A stretch of DNA of 64,000 bases from Saxidomus purpurata (Eukaryota; Mollusca; Bivalvia; Venerida; Veneridae), in the NCBI GenBank assembly GCA_022818135.1, contig JAFMSR010000010.1:31350269-31414268 (forward strand), given 5' to 3'. Made by a program: the position numbers and the translations under genes. The notes under the pieces are model-generated. The model searched no databases. It saw nothing but the letters and a program-made list of their open reading frames with translations, and was not told where the DNA came from. This document shows, one piece after another, positions 56,201 to 64,000 of this stretch. How positions within the stretch are numbered: the first letter of the stretch is position 1; each line of letters starts with the position of its first letter.

Positions 56201-59200
56201 TTTTCAACACAATATGGTCACATTCGATGCAATATTTCATATTTTTCCGTCAGGGAAGACACCCGTCAAAATTTCAGATTTTAAAGAAAATTAGATTTAG
56301 TAATGGACATTTAAGCAGGTTGTAGGTGTATAGTGAGTGCAAACTTGGTTTAAGTGAAAAAAATAGAGCAAATTTTAGAAAATTGAGGATGAATTTTTTA
56401 TTACTAGATCAAGCGCATACATACCAGGGAAGGTCTTTTTTACGCTATTAAATTATATGAACATGCCGTTAGTCAAGGGTTTTATGTAACCTTCACTCAG
56501 TTCTTTGTTTCCACCCGCAATGATTCGAAATTTTGAAGTGATTGAAGGTTGAATCTGGTCAGATTGAAGCTTTCGCGAATAGAATCCGAAAATGCCCCTG
56601 CCATTTTATAAAATTTTCACCCAAAGCGATAGATATTGAGGCCAGAGATAGCTTGTTTTACGAGAAAATATATAGAACATATTTACCTGCAATTTACTGC
56701 GATCACGAGTATTTTCATACTCAAATATCTTCGGTTAAACACATTTTGGAGACAAACTTTATACTTTAATACTTTTTAAAGACAAACTTGTCACGCACGC
56801 TTCCCTTAGTATACGATTCGTTTGACGTTGCCGAGATTCCGTTAATTTTATTCTATATCTAGATTCTACTATCTTATGAAATCTTAAAGAAATTAACAAG
56901 GTTAAGCAGCGGTTGTGGGCTGACAACTTGTGTTCGAATGATTAGGCTAAAACAGTTTAGGACTGTGCGACATTGTTGGATTCTTTAGAAAAAAACAAAT
57001 GTAATTGCTCTAAACGGTAATTTTTGTATTTATTAGTACGATGAGAAATACAATTGGGCATCAAAAGGAAGACATGATTTTGTCCGCTACCTTTGCTGGA
57101 AGAGTACAAAATGTTTCGTAAGTAATACAGTGTATAATTTTACATTTTTAAGTGCCAAAGTGAGCTATAAGGACCGCTCACCGAACTAATCCGGCGTACG
57201 TCGTCCGTCAGCCATTTTCTTCAAATGACATCTCATTTAATCCCATTTGGCCAATGTTGATAAAATTTGGCAGGGAGGTCTTTTGCGTACAGCTTTTTTA
57301 AAGTAAAATTTATTTTTTTGTATAGAAATATTTAAACAAAATTATTGGCCCGGTGTTTACATAATTGGTGTGTAGAATTGCCTAATATACCGCTACCAAG
57401 TTTGTTAAAATTATGCGCCAAGTCCCCGGGGATGAGTCTTTTACATAAATTTATGTAGAAAAATATTTATTATTAATTATTGCAAAATTTAGAACTTGTA
57501 TTTTTAGTATGTAGCATTTTCTATTGCTGATCACCAACAGCAAATCTAATTATGCCCCTTGGGTCAAAATTTACCCCGCCCTTTTGACCTGCATTTTTGC
57601 ATATATATATACTGGATACGTTGAATGTGACATTTTTACAAGTACTTTCTTGTTTATGACGCCATACATTCATGAGATCCATGGTGCAGTTTTGTAAATG
57701 AGTTTCAATGTAATTGTTCATTTGCGACCTTGCATAGACTGGAAACTGTACTTTTACCTTGTTTTCCGTGACTATGATGTTGACCTTATATAATAGCCAA
57801 TTGTACCCAGGTGGGCGATTCCATATTACCTATATTTGACTGTAATAAGATCTGAAGAATTTGGCAAAACAAGAGTGAGCCAAGGTATTTTGGCATGCAT
57901 AAGGATATTATGATCTATTTTATCAAAATTCTAAAAAGTTATTTTAGTGACCATTTTTTTCGACGTAGTCGTATACTTTTAATTTGAACTTCCGTTGGTA
58001 TGGACGCGTTGCTAACCAACTTCGTTATAATGTGACCAATCAGAATCTGCAAATTATTGGCTAGCGTTTCGGTACCGGAATAAGCAGTGTACTACCCGGG
58101 AGCCTTCTGAAACACAAAATGTGTATATTTTTTTATATTATAGTTATTTATAATAAATCATGTAGCAAAAAAAGGCAAAACAGAACACGTTATGTCAAGG
58201 TTTCTGGACAGTACGAAGATCAACTTTTGTATTCAACGAGGTGTTGTCCGGGGCCGGACATCTAGCGTCATTGATTATTGGCTAGCGTTTCGGTACCGGA
58301 ATAAGCAGTGTACTGCCCGGGAGCCTTCTGAAACACAAAATGTGTTTATTACGTCACCTACGTCGACCATCTTTTTTTTTAAAGATATTAATTGTATTAT
58401 GGACATTTGTTTCTTTCGTAATCTTTATATCAGTTTTTTTTAAGAATACAAGGGAAGTCTTGCAAGATATGTAAGACTGGAAGTCTTGATAAAAATAGAT
58501 GTAGGAAGATAATAAAACAGTAGAAACCACATTGACTCCATATTAACCTATCCTAGTATTATACAAGAAAATATGTGATACAAAGTATCACAGCGGGCCA
58601 AAAATAAAAACTGACATGTAAATATTTTGGAAATTGGTGATGTTTAATGTAGAGGCATGGTCCCAAAAGAACTCAAAAAAACTAATTCTTGTTGAACACG
58701 TATAAAGTGGGACAGCAACCTGGTTTAAAGATCCGACACTGCACTCTTTTAGACACGTGATCAAAATCGGGTGATTGTCACAGGTCATAGTCTAAGGCAT
58801 GTACATATAATCAACCTTGAAAAGAAAGAGAAAATGATAATGGGAATTAAGTACATGTAGCATTTCTAAGTATGCCCCCACTGTGAAACTGGTGGGAAAG
58901 GAACCCGGGACCACCCACACCCTGAATCAGCGCGCTAACACTGCACTAACGTAGCGGTGATTCTTGTACAAATTAGATAATATGAAAATAAGCTGAACTA
59001 TCTTATGAAAACAAACGATTTATATCAAATCTCTATTTTAGACGTTTTCAGAACTTCATGTCTACAGAATACGGCAATTGCTATACGATAGAGTCTCCAA
59101 AATTCGTTGCCTGGCGCAGCGGACCGGACTATGGTGAGTTTTATTTAAACAAATGAAAATAATTTATTTGATTTGATAATTGTTGTTTTTTTTAGTATTT

Positions 59201-62200
59201 TATTAGATAAAAGGCATACGTTTGCATGAAGAATAAAATGAGTGCAAAACAATCAGGAAATCTGTAAAAGGGTAGAGCATATGCGAAATTTACATCATTT
59301 TCAATTAATTTCAGAGTTAGTTACATACATTTGTATTGTGAATAATATAGCACGGTGTATACGGGGGTTTGTCTGAAAATGACTTTTTGACAATATTCTG
59401 TGTATTTTTGCATGAAAGGGGATTATTTTTGTAAATTTGGAGTATTTTGTTAAAATCACAGGGTAGTTCAGTACTCTAGTTCCAGTAAAGAAAACATACA
59501 TGGGATGAATAGTTTAACTAAAGTATAACCTTTAATTATAATGCATTTGTAGGAATCAAGCTGACGTTGAATCTAGAGATCGATGAATATGTTGATAACT
59601 TTTCGACTGGTTACGGAATTCGGATAGTCTTTCACGAGCCCGGAACTTACCCTATGCCTTCTCATGAAGGTATCACTCTGAGCCCTGCAACAGAAACAAA
59701 TATAGGGCTTCGAATGGTATGTAAATTTTAGCGACAAATAACGTGAAGTTCTTTGCAGACATTAAACCTACATACCATATATGCTGGTACAAAAGACACC
59801 TAAAATAAAAGATATTATATTAATTAGGTGATTCAGAATATATCTATCTGTCTGCCACTTATGTCAAACCCTTTACAAGGACGTAGATATTTGCGCGTCA
59901 AGCCATGAGACTATTATTAGACAAATAAAGAAATAAAAGATAGGTTTAAGATAAATACCATAAAAGTAATGTATATTTGAAATGAGATGTGACTGAAATA
60001 TAAAAACAAGGCTAGCGTACTATCTAAGGTGAGACACGATCAATGCCAGGCAATGACTGCACTGGACTGCTCTGTTGATGGGAGGGAAAGAATGCTAGGG
60101 GAAAGGCTATTTCAATGATATATTGTCCTGGGCGTGTAGTATAGTAGTCATTGATTGCTGAAATTAAACTGTAGCATAACGGGATGGCTATGTCTATGAA
60201 ATATAGCTACCCATTTCTTTCATATACTCAAAATGGCGCCGACCATCTTTTTTAAAGAATCCTCATGTTTGATGGTATTCTCTCAATGGCTGCTTAGTGG
60301 CCTCCCAGTTTGCTATTTTGTTCAAGAGAATTTTTTTAGCCTTTGGTAACAAGTTTAAGCTGATGTCAACAATGTTAACACTGATGTCAGGCAGGATGTT
60401 AACCTGGTTTACTAAAGGGCGATTAGGAAGGGAAATATCTAAAATATTATTTTCTCAAGTGGGAAGATTGACCATTTGCATGTGGAGAGGGACTCAAAAC
60501 CTTCCAGTCCATCTTGGGGTGATTAAGGTCACCTGCTATCCATGCATTGAAGTATTGTTTAGACACTTTTTCGAGAGATTTGGAGAATTCATTAAAACTA
60601 CTGAATTATAATTCATTGGCATTGCAATATGCTCCTACAACCTGGAGTTCAGACATTTCTTGGACAGTGATATAGCTCCTAACAGCAAAGAAAATACCTC
60701 CAGCCATCTGACCGAAGCAATCACGGCGGAATATTAAGTGACCTAGTTAATGAAATATTTAGTGCTTAGGTTTAAGTCTGTATTTAATACCAATGATTAT
60801 GTCAGGTTTGTTTGGGCTAACCAAATTATTTAATGCCAATGATTCTTTTCAACTTTGTATGTGCAATTTATAATTTACTAACTGCCAGTTTAATTTATTT
60901 TTGGACATGATTTGGGCTTTGTTCTCTGGTGTGGATTGTACACTTGGGCTGTAGAGTTTGAAGGATGGTTACTTTAGATTTTGATATCTAAATTTGAATA
61001 TGGATTTTGACTTTCGAGTGAATTTAGGATTAGGATGGAACCAATCTTACGTCTATATATTCGCAAAGGTTTCAACAAGATTCCTGTTGTCCCAAAATTC
61101 CCAATCCTTTCATACAAAGATACATGAATAAATCTGACTAGACGTGGACCTGGTTCAATGTCTGTTAACAATAACAGACAAAGTTACGCCATTGACATAT
61201 ACGTAGCTTTACCCGGTTTACATTTTATTGTATTTTTTTTTAGTAGAAAAAGTTTTCTCACTGCTGTACCACACTACATATAACATCAGTTCTAATGAAA
61301 TTTGGTTGTTTTTTTAAAAGTGTGTTGCAGTTACATAACATTGTATATTGGTGTGCCTTTATTACACCTAAACTTATGGCCACTAAAAAAAATAGACCTG
61401 TTACCTTAAACATGTGTTCTTGAGGACAAATGTAAACATTAAAGAGTTACTAGAAGAAATAATTACGTTGAGGTATAACTACTTCCGGTCAGGATTTACA
61501 CAAAGGAAAATTTTACCAAAGTGTGAAATAGTATAAAACTTTAACACTTGTTGAATTTGGAAACGTTCAATTTTGCAATTTTTCTTGAAACCTTCAAAGT
61601 TTCCCTTAAAATTCTGTCGCTGAGGCAGAGAACTAAAGATTTTTCTGCGCTCTAGATAATGAAAATCACTAGTGATATATGCGCGCGCACCTTCACAAAT
61701 AATAGCGTGGAGTATATCAGACTGTGCGATAAAAAAGGCTGAGTCGGCAAAGACAAACAGCTTGTTTATATTGGCAGTCTCATTTGATTTTTGTATTTAT
61801 TCCGCTGACAATACAGTAAACCGATGTACTAAACATTTAAGTCAACACACCTTACTTTTTTATACGTCAAATGATTTCAAAAATCATACTGAAATAAAAA
61901 AACAACATACAAATAACGTATTTTAATATCTCACTTGTATAAATACTTTATCAATGTCTATGTAAGGTACGGATTTCCAGACTTGGCGAGCCACATGGAA
62001 GCTGTGTAGACGGAATGGATTTTGCTACACGATACCAGAAGAAATACAGTATTTCGGTATGCTACGTCGTTATGAACTCATTCGATTCACAGAAGAATCA
62101 AGACAACAACTTTTCGACAAGTCATTTCTCAGTTCAGCATTTTAATGTTTGTTAGGTTCCAAATAAAGCTGCGCCCTGTAGTATGTGATCACAACTGTAA

Positions 62201-63195
62201 CGGAATTATCAAGGGGCTTAATATTCTCATCAACTTGCCTATAAAGTGATATCAAAATGTAAAAGTTACCTTTTTCTTAATCATGTTTTCCTCCGTTATT
62301 GTTTTGCTATGTCTGTCTGTCTGCCCGTCTCTACGTCGCATATCTTGTCCGATCACAGTTGGTTCTAGAATCATTAATCTTGCTTTATTGGTCATATCAT
62401 GGCATCTGTTGTAGACCAAACGTCAGATCTAAGCGACATTTAATTATAAAAAGATTTCCGGTAATGAATAAGTCGTTCTAGGACCAATAAAACGTAGTAA
62501 ACTTATTGGTCATATTAAATGTATTGACCATTTTGATTTTGAGGTCAGTAAGTCAGAGGACAAGGTCACAGTGGTCTTAAATAAAACGGTTTCTAAAACT
62601 GCTACATGTACTGATTAAAATTTTTTGTTGGCTTATCAGGATGGCCCCTAATGATTTCGAGGTCAGTAGATCAAAGGGGGCATTTATTATATAGGTTATT
62701 AGGTAATGGTACTGAGGAACGGTTGGTCCAAGTGTCGTTATTAAATGATGTTGGAGTATGGGTAATGGCCAGTGGATGATCCTTAAAAAAACTGACGTGA
62801 GTAGGTCAAGGGTCACAGTGAATTTTATTTAAAAATAGTTTCAAATCAATAACTTAACGACGAAAGAGCCTGGGATCCTCAAACGTACCCAGTAGGATGG
62901 TTAAAAATTGTAGATTTAATGATTAGGTCAAAGATCAATGTCTTTCTGGATTTCGATCAATATCTGAATATCGATTGATCTGACTTGACACAAGTCGGAT
63001 ATATGTTTCATTTTCACGTTCCCTTTGCCTTCAATATAACTCAAGTTGGTTTATGTTTATGTTTTTAGGCGTGTCATGAATTTTGCCGGATACACAGATC
63101 AATACAAGAGTGCGACTGTATACCTGTCGAGGCACCTGATGAAATACATTTCAACTTAACAGCCTTACCTGTTTGCAATGTGTCCCAGATATCAG
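41147..63195 (+). CDS. DEG/ENaC-family sodium channel subunit, gene 2 (3' part outside the window, 9 exons seen)
   Basis: Tandem paralogue of gene 1. Exons: 41147-41245, 50724-50860, 52363-52519, 54076-55214, 57037-57117, 59042-59133, 59553-59716, 61967-62056, 63069-63195. They give 695 codons plus one base, with no frame break; the last donor GTAACA is phase 1, as in gene 1. An in-frame TAA precedes the ATG by seven codons. Seen are the HG motif and TM1, FPAITLCNMNP, a long exon 4, GHQKEDM, EYGNCYT, the beta-ball strands, PHGSC, CHEFC and CDC...LPVC. Five more exons with TM2 are expected beyond the right edge. Intron 1 is long (9.5 kb). No disabling change is visible, so this is most likely a working gene. 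Confidence 0.92.
42292..43012. mobile_element. TTAA-flanked MITE with short inverted ends, gene 2 intron 1
   Basis: 713 bp (42296-43008) bounded by GGTAGTGG and CCACTACC, with TTAA on each side. The interior is AT-rich and non-coding. The TTAA target again suggests piggyBac-type movement; it differs from the 519-526 bp family. Confidence 0.65.
44125..44350. repeat. Dispersed-repeat end in gene 2 intron 1
   Basis: AACAAGAGCTGTCTCATGAC and AGCACGCTCGACTATTCGAA form a stereotyped end seen on many bivalve repeats. The matching other end was not found. Confidence 0.4.
44997..46136. repeat. 75-bp satellite-like array in gene 2 intron 1
   Basis: About 15 head-to-tail units of roughly 75 bp with GGTTTGCAGTGCAGCATTCA, AACTTGATACATACGGAAAC and CATAAATAAATAGGCGGGAA blocks. 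First units are irregular; the last ends near 46136. The period is a multiple of three, so a long minus-strand frame arises by chance. Confidence 0.95.
46137..47699. other. Gene 2 intron 1 segment, no gene
   Basis: Mostly unassigned. About 46800-47400 looks like an old dispersed repeat, with ACAGACAGACAAACGGA and two similar lines of ATATCAAGATATTGA(A/G)TGTTAAA type. Short overlapping frames are not genes. Confidence 0.4.
47700..48222 (+). mobile_element. TTAA-family MITE, copy A, gene 2 intron 1, ends decayed
   Basis: Matches copy C along its length, from ATTACTAATACCAAATC at the left to GGTAATGGACCT at the right, but the flanking TTAA sites are no longer intact. Probably the oldest of the three copies here. 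Confidence 0.75.
49425..49951 (-). mobile_element. TTAA-flanked MITE, copy B (piggyBac-like), gene 2 intron 1
   Basis: A 519-bp element (49429-49947) with terminal inverted repeats of about 28 bp (AGGTCYATTAYTAAGACC core), flanked by TTAA on both sides. It is the same family as 55785-56310, in opposite orientation. It has no transposase; short frames within it are mirrored in the other copies and are not genes. Confidence 0.85.
50724..50860 (+). CDS. Gene 2 exon 2: HG motif and TM1
   Basis: 137 nt, acceptor AAAG, donor GTAAGT, same length and phases as gene 1. Encodes ASSLHGIPKI then a TM1 helix VLWCLLFLGAFSVFTIQLY. Confidence 0.93.
51028..51098 (+). repeat. Second fragment of the CTGCACGGATGTG repeat
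   Basis: Shows GACTGCACGGATGTGAATG, GGATCTGCACT and CAATCATTTGTTG in the order seen at 20150-20215. Located 170 bp after gene 2 exon 2. Confidence 0.6.
51430..52250. repeat. Degenerate tandem units in gene 2 intron 2
   Basis: Four or five units of about 140-170 bp with GTAGATGATCCCTAT, TTTTGGGTCAGTG and CAAGGTCACAGTGA blocks, starting after AGCTCTACTGGACAAAGAGC. Ends close to the exon 3 acceptor. Confidence 0.7.
52363..52519 (+). CDS. Gene 2 exon 3: FPAITLCNMNP
   Basis: 157 nt, acceptor TTTCAG, donor GTAAGT. Encodes TYYSYP and FPAITLCNMNPV, nearly as in gene 1. The last 20 residues have diverged more. Confidence 0.93.
53341..53408 (-). mobile_element. tRNA-like SINE head in gene 2 intron 3
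   Basis: On the minus strand: TGTGGCTCAGTGGTTATGTC (A-box-like), then GACGAGGTTCAAATTACG (B-box-like). It has the D-arm and T-arm layout without good acceptor pairing. Confidence 0.5.
54076..55214 (+). CDS. Gene 2 exon 4: finger-region insert with two polybasic sites, 22-residue repeats and a Tyr/Ser-rich block
   Basis: 1139 nt, acceptor TTTCAG, donor GTAAGT, phase 0 in and 2 out. In order: polybasic RKKR at residues 138-141; a polar stretch with HSDESIDS and YDQI, shared in pattern with gene 1; polybasic KRRRKR at 293-298 followed by QAVES (gene 1 has KAVEK); four 22-residue Ser/Pro repeats; a block of about 60 residues dominated by Tyr, Ser and Trp; and a DEWDERVDTFR end. An in-frame ATG upstream of the acceptor is intronic; starting there would bypass TM1. 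Confidence 0.9.
54631..54894 (+). repeat. 66-bp coding minisatellite, 4 units plus a decayed fifth
   Basis: Four 66-bp units, each encoding 22 residues of the type TVEISPSPSDSSAADGS plus VQQSS. A degraded unit continues to about 54960. The array is in frame within gene 2 exon 4. The period is twice the residue period of the gene 1 array, but the sequence is unrelated. Confidence 0.93.
55781..56314 (+). mobile_element. TTAA-flanked MITE, copy C, gene 2 intron 4
   Basis: A 526-bp element (55785-56310) flanked by TTAA at 55781-55784 and 56311-56314. It is co-linear with copy A and with the reverse of copy B over nearly its full length. Terminal repeats are slightly decayed. Confidence 0.85.
57037..57117 (+). 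CDS. Gene 2 exon 5: GHQKEDM motif
   Basis: 81 nt, acceptor TTAG, donor GTAAGT. Encodes NTIGHQKEDMILSATFAG, nearly identical to gene 1, and likewise lacks the two cysteines usual after this motif. Ends with a possible NVS sequon. Confidence 0.9.
58053..58345 (+). repeat. 72-bp direct repeat in gene 2 intron 5
   Basis: 58053-58124 and 58274-58345 are almost identical (one A/G difference seen), with GGCTAGCGTTTCGGTACCGG and GGGAGCCTTCTGAAACAC. The 149 bp between them are not repeated. Confidence 0.9.
58890..58962 (-). mobile_element. tRNA-like SINE fragment in gene 2 intron 5
   Basis: Minus-strand reading gives a GCGCGCTGATTCAGG anticodon-arm-like segment and GGTCCCGGGTTCC, a B-box-like segment. 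The 5' part is weak. Confidence 0.4.
59042..59133 (+). CDS. Gene 2 exon 6: EYGNCYT motif
   Basis: 92 nt, acceptor TTTTAG, donor GTGAGT. Encodes STEYGNCYTI and VAWRSGPDY, as in gene 1. Confidence 0.93.
59333..59488. mobile_element. Diverged single arm of the 3445-4451 foldback family
   Basis: The stretch follows the right arm of the element at 3445-4451, including TGTATACGGGGGTTTGTC, GAAAATGACTTTTT and a CAGTACTCTAGTTCCAGT-like end. There is no partner arm here. It sits in gene 2 intron 6. Confidence 0.75.
59553..59716 (+). CDS. Gene 2 exon 7: beta-ball and palm strands
   Basis: 164 nt, acceptor TGTAG, donor GTATGT. Encodes GIKLTLNLEIDEY, FSTGYGIRIVFHEPG and EGITLSPATETNIGL, closely matching gene 1. 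Confidence 0.93.
60290..60900 (-). pseudogene. Decayed LINE apurinic-type endonuclease fragment in gene 2 intron 7
   Basis: On the minus strand, pieces read NKPDIIIG (about 60800-60825), FRRDCFGQMAGGIFFAV (about 60680-60730) and AGDLNHPKMDW (about 60505-60538). In that order they match the exonuclease-endonuclease-phosphatase domain of LINE ORF2. Stops interrupt it. The + strand open frame across this stretch is a shadow. Confidence 0.72.
61967..62056 (+). CDS. Gene 2 exon 8: PHGSC, thumb start
   Basis: 90 nt, acceptor GTAAG, donor GTATGC, phase 0 on both sides. Encodes RISRLGEPHGSC and RYQKKYS. Confidence 0.92.
62290..62960. repeat. Degenerate repeats in gene 2 intron 8
   Basis: Blocks such as GAGGTCAGTAAGTCAGAGGA, CAAGGTCACAGTG and GGATGG recur; they resemble the 51430-52250 array. 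No coding. Confidence 0.55.
63069..63195 (+). CDS. Gene 2 exon 9: cysteine-rich thumb (last exon in the window)
   Basis: 127 nt, acceptor TTTTAG, donor GTAACA, phase 0 in and 1 out. Encodes ACHEFCR, ECDCIPVEAPDE and LPVC, with NLT and NVS sequons. The following exons lie outside the window. Confidence 0.92.
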
Positions 63196-63335
63196 GTAAC
63201 AATCATTTTCAACAACTTTACTTTCGGTTTGCACTGCTTCTACGATAATACCTATAGCCGGTAAAAAATGGTGTGTTATACCTCGCTGAAGCATTTTAAC
63301 AATTAATATGCAAATCGTCCAGGATATGAAAGATT

Positions 63336-63780
63336 TTAGCTCACCTGAGCACGAAGTGCTGAATGTCAGCTTTTAGGACCGTTGAATATCCGTCGTCCGT
63401 CCGTCCGCCAGTCCGTCAGTTCACAATTAGTTCATTTATACTGTAGCATTTGCAGCAATCATTATAAACTGGAATGGAATGTATATGGCCACAACACCTC
63501 GAGAAGTTCGTTTATGGGCTTGATCGGATCAGAACTTTTAGAGTTATGGTTCCTGATTTAATAAAAAATGCAACATTTAACAATGTTTACTACTCGAGGA
63601 CCTTCATGTCTTCACTTTTTCTAACCATTTTCGTAGAAAAGTTGTATGACTATAAGATCTCGGATTTTTTCGATTATGGGTTAAATTAGATCAGTTCTTT
63701 TAGAGTTATGGCCCTTGATTTAACAAAAAATGACTATTTCCTCGGGTTTTAACCACTTATAGTAGCCCATCATGGAAATA
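63336..63780. repeat. Dispersed-repeat end in gene 2 intron 9
   Basis: TTTTAGCTCACCTGAGCACG with CGTCCGTCCGTCCG downstream is a common bivalve repeat end. Two stretches of TTTTAGAGTTATGG(C/T)CCTTGAT type follow at about 63537 and 63697. Non-coding. Confidence 0.5.
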
Positions 63781-64000
63781 AAGACAGGACAGATGCTTGA
63801 ATAAAGATCACTTCAACTTCTTCTTTGTCTTGGCTGAAAAGTTTGTCTGTTATGGCAGCGCACCTTAAATTTATCATCTTATATTAAACATTGTTCGTTA
63901 GCTGTATATATAATGACAAAGAGTTGAAAAGGACTAGGACGTTTTGATAAGAGTCGTAATTGAAAACTGTTCATTTATTAGATATGTTGTTTTTTTTTCT

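Noticed and set aside
60297..60611. 104-codon + strand frame in gene 2 intron 7
   Set aside because: It is the antisense of a LINE endonuclease relic whose motifs read on the minus strand.

Overview
The window looks like nuclear DNA of a bivalve mollusc. It is AT-rich and intron-rich, with GT-AG splicing and no operons. Its intergenic and intronic DNA is full of repeats familiar from bivalve genomes: tRNA-derived SINEs, foldback MITEs, TTAA-flanked MITEs, decayed LINEs, and degenerate arrays with a recurring GGTCAAGGTCACA-type core. Species cannot be fixed from the sequence alone.

Two protein-coding genes can be supported. Both lie on the + strand and both encode DEG/ENaC-family, trimeric, amiloride-sensitive-type sodium channel subunits. 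Gene 1 (17359-35375) is complete: 14 exons splice to a 2451-nt reading frame for 816 residues, with the pre-TM1 HG motif, TM1, the CNMNP motif, the GHQ.EDM motif, the cysteine-rich thumb and palm segments, and TM2 with the GAS selectivity filter. Gene 2 (41147 to beyond the 63195 donor) is a tandem paralogue. Nine exons are visible, and exons 2, 3 and 5-9 have exactly the same lengths and phases as in gene 1. The TM2 half lies beyond the right edge.

The most unusual part is exon 4 of each gene (1046 and 1139 nt), which enlarges the extracellular finger region. In both, a polybasic furin-type site opens the exon. A second follows 84 residues (gene 1) or 157 residues (gene 2) later. Then comes an in-frame tandem-repeat domain that is unrelated between the genes: twelve 11-residue units in gene 1, four 22-residue units in gene 2. 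Each exon ends in a Trp/Tyr-rich piece and a conserved DEW-ER-D-FR motif. The layout recalls the doubly cleaved inhibitory tract of vertebrate alpha-ENaC; this functional parallel is inference.

Layout: 1-17 kb is intergenic. It holds an inverted minisatellite, a second minisatellite, two foldback elements with perfect 8-bp target duplications, two SINEs, degenerate arrays and a LINE reverse-transcriptase relic. 17.4-35.4 kb is gene 1; its intron 2 carries a 49-bp array copied from the exon 2 splice-donor region, split by a 3.3-kb inverted-repeat element. 35.4-41.1 kb is intergenic, with a broken multi-pass membrane-protein relic on the minus strand. 41.1-63.2 kb is gene 2; its introns hold a 75-bp satellite, several TTAA-flanked MITEs and a LINE endonuclease relic. 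All exon boundaries were read by eye from splice consensus, frame continuity and paralogue comparison, not from transcripts.
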